A stretch of 28,306 nt of DNA, taken from positions 1 to 28,306 of the forward strand of contig DAOTYX010000024.1 in NCBI GenBank assembly GCA_034434635.1, in the 5' to 3' direction. The notes under the pieces are model-generated. The model saw nothing but the letters and a program-made list of their open reading frames with translations, was not told the DNA's origin and searched no databases. Source of the DNA: DAOTYX01 sp034434635. GTDB lineage: Bacteria > Chloroflexota > Anaerolineae > B4-G1 > DUEL01. Shown here one piece after another: positions 22,090 through 28,306 of the stretch (its first letter is position 1; every line of letters starts with the position of its first letter). A program made the translations under genes and the position numbers.

Positions 22090-23783
22090 GGCGCCTCCTG
22101 CTGAATGACGCGGTAGATCGTCACATCGCCCACCCGGAACACGGCTTCCAGATAGGGAGCCACCGCCGGGTCGAATCCACCCATCTCGCGTTCACGCGGC
22201 CCGTAGAAGACGTAGGCAACACCGTAACGGTGCAGGAAGCCAGCGCGGTCGAACGCTTCATCAGCGGAGTAGAACGCCTCCGCCTCGGCTCGCTTCTGGG
22301 AGAGGTGGATGGTCTCCGCCCAGTGCCCCCAGAAGACGCGATGGCCGGTCCAGGCCGGGATGATGCCGCCGACCTCATAAGACGAAAGCACGGTGTCTTG
22401 AGGCATGCTGTGCTCACCCAGCCAGCGTATGGCTTCCACCTCGGCCTGGCTGTAGTAGAGCGGCCTGTACCCCGCAGCCGCGCCCAGAGTCAGGCTGAGC
22501 AGCAGATACCAGGTGGAAGGCGTTGTCAAGGCCAGGGCCAGGAGGGTGACAAATCGCCCCAAGCGCATCCGGTCATAGCCACGCTGGGCCAGCCAGCCGG
22601 CCAGCCGCGACCGCCGCACGGCGGGCAGCAACCCATCCACCAACCCCACCGTCGCCAGCACCGACAGCGGGACCTGCAGCCCGTCAATCATCCGTCGTTG
22701 CAGGTTGAAGGCGATGGGGGCGTATAGCAGCGGCGCGACAACCAGCGGCCACAGCAGGAGCGGCAGCAACCTCTCATCTCGCGCCCGCAAAGCCTGCACT
22801 GCTCCCCAGACGGCAAAGAGCAACACCAACCCGTACCCCAGCACGTAGTGCAGTGGCGGAGGGGAGAGAGTGAGGTTCTGCGCCTGCCAGGCCATGAACA
22901 CCGGATTGGCGGTGATGGTGTAATACTGGAGAAACACCAGAGGCACCGGCAGCAACACGAAGCCGCCCAGAAGCATGAGCGGCCGCACCGCAGCCCGGCC
23001 TTTGCGGATCAGCCGGAACAGGCCGTAGAGGACCAGCGCCAGGTCCAGCGGCAGCAGGCTGTGGGGGTGAACGGCCGCCAGGACCAGGGCAGCCCCACCG
23101 GCAGCCAGCCAATCCCGCCAACCCCCGACTCCCAGCAGGCAGCGGATCATCCAGGCGAAAGCAGCCAGGTGGGCCGCCACAGCCAGACAGGTGTGGGGGA
23201 AGGTCAGGACGGTGAAGAAGGTGCTCATCTCGATAAACCAGAAATCCATTGGCGTGATCCCCCCCAGCGTGGTGGAACGGCTCACGAGCAGCACCAGCCA
23301 GCCCAAGCCGGAAGAGAAGCAGGCCAACACATAGGCCACACGGCGTCTGAACAGGGCACTGTCCATCTCGGCTGATGGCACGGGGAGTCTATCCCCCCTC
23401 GCCGGGATGAAAGCGGCGATGAACCCATAGATGGTAACCAGCAAGAGCATGCCACACACCAGCCGCGCGGCGTGGTAGACGGGCAGCGGTGACAGGCCAA
23501 GCGCCCTGCTCAGGTGACCCAGAGCGATGTGGAACGTGTAGATCGGCGCACCGGCATGATCCTCCGGCGTGAAGAGGAGACGGAACTCCCACTCCCCCTG
23601 CATCCCCTGCTGCATCTTCGCCAGGTAACTGTAGTAGTCCTCCCAATCGTACACAGCGCCAACGAAGAGGCGCTCAGGGGTTTGGGAGAGGTAGCCGACA
23701 ACACAGGGGATGGAGGAGAGAACCACCGTCAACGCCGCCACGGTCAGCGCCCAGGCCCACTCCTGCCGCGTGATCCGTCCCAT
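22086..23783 (-). CDS. Polytopic membrane protein, putative GT-C-like
   Basis: A 565-residue membrane protein with about a dozen hydrophobic segments. Its first outer loop holds GAVYDWEDYYSYLAKMQQG, with D46, E48 and D49 as possible catalytic acids. It continues with a Trp/His-rich stretch ending FHIALGHL. Other notable parts are MDFWFIEMSTFFTVLTFPH and VHPHSLLPLDLAL, and a C-terminal soluble domain (SSYEVGGIIPAWTGHRVFWG) that ends in VTIYRVIQQE. I do not recognise a named family; the topology and neighbours suggest a GT-C enzyme. Its stop overlaps the next ATG as ATGA-type GTGA at 22086-22089. Its own ATG overlaps the previous stop by one base (TGATG). It has no repeat insertion, unlike its neighbours. 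Confidence 0.65.
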   Translation of the reverse strand: MGRITRQEWAWALTVAALTVVLSSIPCVVGYLSQTPERLFVGAVYDWEDYYSYLAKMQQGMQGEWEFRLLFTPEDHAGAPIYTFHIALGHLSRALGLSPLPVYHAARLVCGMLLLVTIYGFIAAFIPARGDRLPVPSAEMDSALFRRRVAYVLACFSSGLGWLVLLVSRSTTLGGITPMDFWFIEMSTFFTVLTFPHTCLAVAAHLAAFAWMIRCLLGVGGWRDWLAAGGAALVLAAVHPHSLLPLDLALVLYGLFRLIRKGRAAVRPLMLLGGFVLLPVPLVFLQYYTITANPVFMAWQAQNLTLSPPPLHYVLGYGLVLLFAVWGAVQALRARDERLLPLLLWPLVVAPLLYAPIAFNLQRRMIDGLQVPLSVLATVGLVDGLLPAVRRSRLAGWLAQRGYDRMRLGRFVTLLALALTTPSTWYLLLSLTLGAAAGYRPLYYSQAEVEAIRWLGEHSMPQDTVLSSYEVGGIIPAWTGHRVFWGHWAETIHLSQKRAEAEAFYSADEAFDRAGFLHRYGVAYVFYGPREREMGGFDPAVAPYLEAVFRVGDVTIYRVIQQEAP

Positions 23784-25351
23784 CAGGGCCTCTCCCTGCG
23801 GTAGAGCGCTACGACCAGGTCACTGAACGGTTGCTGACGAACCAGGACAAAATGGGCCTCCAGCCAGGTCATGGCCGGGTGCGCGCCGCCCCGTTCCTCG
23901 ACTTCACGTGGAAAGTAGATCAGCCAGACCCGTTCCGCAGGTCCCACGGCAGCGGTGATGGTCTGGCTGGCGAAGAGGCCCAGCGCCTGCTGGGTCGGAT
24001 AGGCCAGCGTATCCTGCGGCGAGCCAGGCCGGTCGGCCAGGAAGGCAGCGGGCAGTTCGGGGGCGTAGGTGTACAGGGGGAAGTATGTCAGCTTGTTGGT
24101 GTGCACAACGACATCGTCGGGCCCAACGTGCTCGTGCAGATAGTCTGCCACCGCCGCGAAGGGCGGACGGGGGAAGCCAGCGTAAGTATAGTGTGTGACC
24201 AGCGACCCTATCATCGCCGCGGTCAGCAGCGTGGCCAACCCGTAGCGCAGGAGACGCGGTAGTCCGCCACGGGCCAGCAACCACCCCGTCGCTACCAGGT
24301 AGAAGAGGGCTGAAGGCAGCAACGCCCGCTCCAGAAAGAGCGGTCGCCAGAGCGAGAGCAACAGGAGGGTGGCTATCGGCATCGCCCAGAGCAAGAGAAA
24401 CCAGCCTGCTCGCGAGCGGGTCCGCCAGGCACGCAGGACCAACAGCGCCAGAAGCAGAAGCCCGCCGAACAGCCCCACCGTCAACACCCACATCGGGGCA
24501 GGCTCGTAGAGCGTCAGGACCGGCTGCATCACGGCGCGGAGCAACTCCGCCGGGCCCGGCGGGGTCAGCCAGTAGCCACGCCCCACGAAGCCTACCTGTC
24601 CCGGCAGCACAGCGACGAGCCAGGGGCCGAACAGGATGAGCGCCAGCAGGTCAGCCAGCAGCAACCTCGGCAGGTGTCGCCACCAACGGCGACGAGTCAC
24701 AGCCAGCAGGTTGAGCGCAAGCAGCACTGGCGCGCCCAGGTTATGAGCGTAGAGGGTGAGGGCGGCGGATACAACGTACAATGACCAATGGACAATGGGC
24801 AATGAACAACTCTCCGTGGCTTCGTCTCTCCGCGCCTCTTCGTTCCCCAGCGCCCGCAGAAGCCCCCAGGCCGCCGTGACCGTCGCCAGTCCCAGCAGGG
24901 CATACATCCGTGCTTCCTGCGAGTAGGCGATGTGGAACGGGTTCAGCGCTCCCAGCAACCCAACCACCAGACCGGTGCGTCGGTCGAAGCACCAGACTGC
25001 CAGCCGGGTCAGCAGGGCAACCGTGAGCACTCCCAAGAGGACAGAGAGAAAACGGGCCGCCAGGGGGGAGTGGCCGGCGAGTTTCATCCAGCCATGGAGG
25101 AGGAAGTAATACAACAAGGGATGTACGTCGGCAGCGCCGCTTCCGCCCGCAGGCGTCACGGTCCCGTAGATCATCTGCGCCGGGCTGAGCGACGCGTAAA
25201 GGACAGCGAAAGCCTCGTCATACCACAGGGCGCGAGCGCCAACGCGAACCATCCGCAGCGCAAAGGCCAGCAAGAATGAAAACAGAAAGAGCCGTTGGTC
25301 AGCGCTCTCTGCGCCTCTGCGGTGAGCCGTCGCCAGGGAGATGCGTTTCAT
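23783..25351 (-). CDS. GT39/ArnT-like glycosyltransferase (GT-C)
   Basis: A 522-residue membrane glycosyltransferase. The N-terminal outer loop has WYDEAFAVLYASLSP (D45-E46, catalytic pair) and DVHPLLYYFLLHGW (from D75), then SQEARMYAL at 144-152, the classic signature of GT39/PMT-type enzymes. About ten membrane segments and a C-terminal soluble domain follow. It should use a polyprenyl-phosphate sugar on the outer face to glycosylate lipid, glycan or protein. ATG at 25351 overlaps the upstream stop as ATGA; no strong ribosome site is seen, so translation is probably coupled. Two short-word repeats lie inside it. One covers residues about 8-18 at the N terminus. The other covers about 168-194, a loop that relatives normally keep short. 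Confidence 0.82.
   Translation of the reverse strand: MKRISLATAHRRGAESADQRLFLFSFLLAFALRMVRVGARALWYDEAFAVLYASLSPAQMIYGTVTPAGGSGAADVHPLLYYFLLHGWMKLAGHSPLAARFLSVLLGVLTVALLTRLAVWCFDRRTGLVVGLLGALNPFHIAYSQEARMYALLGLATVTAAWGLLRALGNEEARRDEATESCSLPIVHWSLYVVSAALTLYAHNLGAPVLLALNLLAVTRRRWWRHLPRLLLADLLALILFGPWLVAVLPGQVGFVGRGYWLTPPGPAELLRAVMQPVLTLYEPAPMWVLTVGLFGGLLLLALLVLRAWRTRSRAGWFLLLWAMPIATLLLLSLWRPLFLERALLPSALFYLVATGWLLARGGLPRLLRYGLATLLTAAMIGSLVTHYTYAGFPRPPFAAVADYLHEHVGPDDVVVHTNKLTYFPLYTYAPELPAAFLADRPGSPQDTLAYPTQQALGLFASQTITAAVGPAERVWLIYFPREVEERGGAHPAMTWLEAHFVLVRQQPFSDLVVALYRRERP
24772..24847. repeat. Short-word repeat tract inside the GT39-like gene
   Basis: Plus-strand copies of AATGACC, AATGGAC, AATGGGC and AATGAAC adjoin a second word set, CTCCGTGGCTTCGTCTCTCCG and CGCCTCTTCG. 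About 76 bases carry no stop in the coding frame and add roughly 25 residues (168-194) between two membrane segments. Confidence 0.55.
25301..25327. repeat. Short-word repeat at the N terminus of the GT39-like gene
   Basis: The plus strand reads AGCGCTCTCTGCGCCTCTGCGGTGAGC. It shares CTCTCTGCGCCTCT-like words with the tract at 24811-24842. It encodes residues about 8-17, just before the first membrane helix. Confidence 0.4.
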
Positions 25352-26868
25352 CGTCGCTGCCAGATGACGGCGGTCTCGTCGGCGTAGAGTCGCTGCCACC
25401 CCGGGGAGGCATCCAACGCCGCCGCCAGCGGACGGCTGGGGGGCAAAATGACCCAACGCACATCATACCGCTCCAACACCTCCGCCCAACCCTCCTGCCC
25501 CTGAAGCACCTGCCAGTACTCGCGGCTGAGCGGCTCGCCGTAGAAGTCGGTCTGTCCGTCAATGAACACCCGCGTGTGGGGCCAGTCCCGGTAGAGCAGG
25601 TAGCCCCCCCAGAAGAGTTCGTTGAAGACAGGGCCTTCGGGCAGGCCGCCCAGACTGTCTATGGCCTGCACCGGGAAAACCTGCGGGTCGAAGCGGTTGC
25701 CAGCCTGGAGCGCGTCCAGCGGCGTGCCGGTCGCCTCCAGTGCCACACCGATGATGACCGCTGCTGCCGTCCACAGCCAGCCCCACGCCCTGCGCTCCAC
25801 CTGCTCCAGGCGGGAAAAGCGGACAGAGAGGGCGGGCCATCCCTCCCGCACCTCCTCATCCACCGCGCGGGCCAGGATGGGCACGGCGACCAGGGCATAG
25901 AGCGGGATGTTCCGGGCGGAATAGAGGGCCATCGCCGACCAGACGGCCAGGAGCAGTAGCGGCGTCCATGCCAGCCGCCGGCGGGCCAGCCAGCCCAGCG
26001 CCAAAGAACCCAGTAACAGCGCGGCGAAAGGCCAGGTGCCCACGTTGTGGAAGTCGGGGCTCTGGTACTCCTGGGTGATGTCCACCAGAAAACGCTGGCC
26101 CAGGTACTGGAAACTGTGCGGCAGGAGACGAAATCCCACCGGATTCAGCGCTGAGGCCAGCACGAGCCCCGCCAGCAGCCCCCACAGGAGCAAGGCCGCT
26201 TTACGACGCCTCTCCAGCGCCGCGCCAGCGGCGTAGACAGCGACCAGAACCAGGCCGGAGATGAACGCCCCGTGGAGGTTGGCCCAAAGAGCCATCAGCG
26301 GCAGAAGAGGAAACAGCAGGCGCAACCGCCCCTCGCGGCGGTATCGCTCCAGAAGGACGATGAAAGCGGCGAAGAGGAGCAGGGTGAAGATGTGCGGACG
26401 GGTGAGCCAGTGGAGGCTGCCCACCACAGCGGCGATGAGGCCCGCGAACAACGGCACTGGCGCCCGCACGCCTGCGCTGCGCATCCCCGCCGTGAGCAGG
26501 CCATAGGCAGCCGCCAGCACCGCCGCCGTCAGCCAGACCACGCCATCCAGCCCGGCCAGGCGGTGGACCAGGGCGAAGAGCACCTGGCTCAACCACTCAT
26601 GCGGCACCAGCGGCTCGCCGGCCATCGTGTGCGAGAAGAGGTCACGGGTGGGAATGCGCCCGCTCTCCAGAATGACACGGCCTATGGTGAGATGACGGCC
26701 CAGGTCGCCGTCCATGTTCATCATCCGCGGGCCGTAGAGCAAAGCCATCCAGAAGACGAGAAGGGCGATGAGGGCAGGGGCGGAAGGGAATAGGGTTTCG
26801 GGTTTCAGGGTTTCAGGTTTCAGGAGAGTTTCAGGTTGCGGGATGGGTTCAGCGGAGTTCGTAGACAT
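25348..26868 (-). CDS. Polytopic membrane protein, putative GT-C-like
   Basis: A 506-residue membrane protein with about ten hydrophobic segments. After the first helix come MDGDLGRHLTIGRVILESG (D53, D55) and FSHTMAGEPLVPHEWLSQV (HEW at 90-92). The family is typically seen in Chloroflexota surface-glycan clusters; its activity is unproven. The C-terminal soluble part includes FNELFWGGYLLYRDWP and IDGQTDFYG. ATG at 26868 overlaps the upstream gene by 20 bases and has a weak AGAGGG ahead. The cytoplasmic N terminus, residues 11-28, is three copies of a PETL unit coded by a short-word repeat (26791-26838). Confidence 0.68.
   Translation of the reverse strand: MSTNSAEPIPQPETLLKPETLKPETLFPSAPALIALLVFWMALLYGPRMMNMDGDLGRHLTIGRVILESGRIPTRDLFSHTMAGEPLVPHEWLSQVLFALVHRLAGLDGVVWLTAAVLAAAYGLLTAGMRSAGVRAPVPLFAGLIAAVVGSLHWLTRPHIFTLLLFAAFIVLLERYRREGRLRLLFPLLPLMALWANLHGAFISGLVLVAVYAAGAALERRRKAALLLWGLLAGLVLASALNPVGFRLLPHSFQYLGQRFLVDITQEYQSPDFHNVGTWPFAALLLGSLALGWLARRRLAWTPLLLLAVWSAMALYSARNIPLYALVAVPILARAVDEEVREGWPALSVRFSRLEQVERRAWGWLWTAAAVIIGVALEATGTPLDALQAGNRFDPQVFPVQAIDSLGGLPEGPVFNELFWGGYLLYRDWPHTRVFIDGQTDFYGEPLSREYWQVLQGQEGWAEVLERYDVRWVILPPSRPLAAALDASPGWQRLYADETAVIWQRR
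26791..26838. repeat. GGTTTCA-type word repeat coding for the PETL units
   Basis: The plus strand carries about six drifting copies of a seven- to ten-base word (AGGGTTTCG, GGTTTCA, GGGTTTCA, GGTTTCA, GAGAGTTTCA and GGTT). On the minus strand they code, in frame, for LKPETLKPETLF-type peptide right after the start of the gene. Confidence 0.7.
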
Positions 26869-28306
26869 GGACCCTCTCATCCGCGTAGACCTGACGGGCG
26901 TGAGCGGGGAGGAAGTCACGCAGGAGGAACGCCGCCGCAGCACGATGCTGCCCGGTGGGATCGTGCTGGCTGATGATGAACGCAGCGTCCCCGTCGCTGA
27001 AGAGCAGGTGCGTCACCCCCGACTCTCGCAGCCGGCTGGCGACCTCAGCAGGGTCAGGATCGCTGCCGACCAGCTGCACCCAGCGGGACTGGTCGGCGTC
27101 GGGCAAACAGCGGGCATCGCAGTAGTACCCCTGCCCGTCCCACAACATCATCACGCGGGCCGTGGGGGGCAGTTCTTCCTGAATGAAGCGCATGGCCGCG
27201 TAGTCGTGGACCGTGCGGCGCAGGAAAGCCTCCTTCGACTCCGCCCCCACGACAACGGAAAGGGGGCCGGTCTGCGCGGCGCTGGCGAAAGCGTAGAACA
27301 GCGTCGTACACACCGTCCCGGCGACGAGGGCGATGCTCACCATCCGACCGACGCGCGGCAGGGCAGGCAGGTCGGCCAGGCGCAACAGGACGTGGGCAAC
27401 CAGCAGGCTGAGGGCGGGGAAGGTGGGCAACAGGAAACGGGTCTGCTGCGAGCCGACAGCCCAGACGGCGAAGCGGAGCAGGGCGAAGAGGGCCACACCG
27501 TCCAGCCGGTGGTCTCTCCGCCGGGTCAGCAGGTAGAAGATGGCCAGCGGGAAGATCAGGCTGGGCGCTTCGGTGCTCCAGAAGAAGGTCGCAAAGCGGT
27601 CATGGTGGGCATAGAGGTTCCAGGGCAGCAGGAGGAAATCCAGGGGACTCCGCCCCACGCCGAAACTCTGCAGGTAGGTCATCAGCCAGGTCAACCGGAA
27701 TGGCGGCCACTCCGGCCCACCGAAGAAGAGCGGGTAGAACGGGTTGCCAGCCCACAGGAGGTTCTTGAGGTACCAGGGGAGAGCCGCCAGCAAGCCGACC
27801 CCGCTGAAGAGGAGAGCCTGCCGCAGTGCCGGCCGCCAGCCGCAGGCACGCCCGCGCCACAGCAGCACAAGCACCAGCGCGGCCACGCCGCCCAGGGCCA
27901 GCAGCCGCATGCCCAATGCCAGACCCGCCAGCAGGCCAGCCAGAAGGGTGCACTTTGGAATGGGAGCCGACTTCGCCGCGCCGTTCTCGCCGACAGGCAG
28001 CACCGCGCCATCCAGCGCCAGCAGCGCCAGGAACTCCATCAACGCCCAGGCGGTATCGGCATAGGTCGTGCTGGCCCACAACGGCAGGACCGGGACGCCC
28101 AGCAGCACCCCCGCGGCAAGCCAGCCGCCGCGCTCCCCCAGGTAGCGCCGCCCGGCGGCGAAGACAGCCAGGATGAGCAGCACGGCATAGGCCAGGTGGA
28201 GCAGGCGGGCGAAGGTGTCGCTGCCGAAGGCCAACCCCACGGTGAAGAGCATCTCCACAGTGAACGGGCCGTTCGCCTGCCACAGGTCTGGCAGGAGAAA
28301 GAGCCG
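26849..28306 (-). CDS. Polytopic GT-C-like membrane protein (5' end beyond the window)
   Basis: At least 485 residues of a membrane protein, open to the right edge. The reading frame continues past the ATG at 28258 as LPDLWQANGPFTVEMLF, the usual second outer loop of such proteins. The N terminus with its catalytic Asp loop therefore lies outside the window. About nine hydrophobic segments follow, then a C-terminal soluble domain (residues ~340 onward from that ATG), with PPTARVMMLWDGQGYYCDARCLPD and a terminal VHVYEL. The two cysteines in YYCDARC could pair outside the cytoplasm. It is the first visible member of the seven-gene operon, and its promoter is not in view. Confidence 0.7.
   Translation of the reverse strand, partial: RLFLLPDLWQANGPFTVEMLFTVGLAFGSDTFARLLHLAYAVLLILAVFAAGRRYLGERGGWLAAGVLLGVPVLPLWASTTYADTAWALMEFLALLALDGAVLPVGENGAAKSAPIPKCTLLAGLLAGLALGMRLLALGGVAALVLVLLWRGRACGWRPALRQALLFSGVGLLAALPWYLKNLLWAGNPFYPLFFGGPEWPPFRLTWLMTYLQSFGVGRSPLDFLLLPWNLYAHHDRFATFFWSTEAPSLIFPLAIFYLLTRRRDHRLDGVALFALLRFAVWAVGSQQTRFLLPTFPALSLLVAHVLLRLADLPALPRVGRMVSIALVAGTVCTTLFYAFASAAQTGPLSVVVGAESKEAFLRRTVHDYAAMRFIQEELPPTARVMMLWDGQGYYCDARCLPDADQSRWVQLVGSDPDPAEVASRLRESGVTHLLFSDGDAAFIISQHDPTGQHRAAAAFLLRDFLPAHARQVYADERVHVYELR

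Noticed and set aside
20812..22104. A 430-codon open frame on the plus strand
   Set aside because: It lies antisense to a membrane protein; the translation is Gln/Arg/Glu-rich, as expected from reversed hydrophobic codons.
26791..26838. CRISPR-like short repeats
   Set aside because: The units are only seven to ten bases, directly joined, imperfect, and in a coding frame, without spacers.

Overview
The window is GC-rich, densely coded bacterial DNA carrying ordinary sigma-70 type promoters. The mix of genes suggests a Chloroflexota bacterium, most likely of the Anaerolineae type. Supporting points are tandem Flp pilins beside a DegS/DegU-like two-component pair, a long run of polytopic GT-C membrane proteins, an AmrS-type radical SAM gene, and degenerate short-word repeats between and inside genes. 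This assignment is an inference; no rRNA or other marker fixes it.

Left part (1-4707). A PrsW-type intramembrane protease, probably cut by the left edge, is followed by a small hairpin. A tightly overlapping minus-strand operon comes next, in the order amrS (radical SAM), YkoP-like protein, SagB-type nitroreductase, Nudix hydrolase. Its promoter has a -10 box almost touching the amrS start codon, so the mRNA should be nearly leaderless. The roughly 410-base gap to the next gene holds two foldback repeats and a promoter on each strand.

Middle part (4708-13875). A plus-strand run encodes an alanine/serine-glyoxylate type aminotransferase, a GlcD-type FAD oxidase, endonuclease-type MutL and a GYD-domain protein. 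The first two would form a glycolate to glyoxylate to glycine route. A tRNA-Leu(UAG) unit with its own promoter and terminator follows, then trigger factor and ClpP. A strong hairpin separates ClpP from the convergent dGTPase-like HD hydrolase. The HD hydrolase and a divergent DUF1385 membrane protein share a compact back-to-back promoter with overlapping -35 boxes and a palindrome.

Right part (13876-28306, all minus strand). Two tandem 51-residue Flp-type pilins are separated by a hairpin. Upstream of them lie a soluble DegS-like histidine kinase and its DegU-like response regulator. The rest is one operon entering from beyond the right edge. It has seven polytopic membrane proteins (six GT-C-like proteins and one O-antigen-ligase/TPR fusion), each overlapping the next by 1 to 20 bases. 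It probably builds or modifies a cell-surface glycan from lipid-linked sugars.

The most unusual signal is a class of degenerate short-word repeats. They occur in two intergenic gaps and also, in frame, inside four of the membrane-protein genes. I saw no CRISPR array, transposase, phage gene or rRNA.
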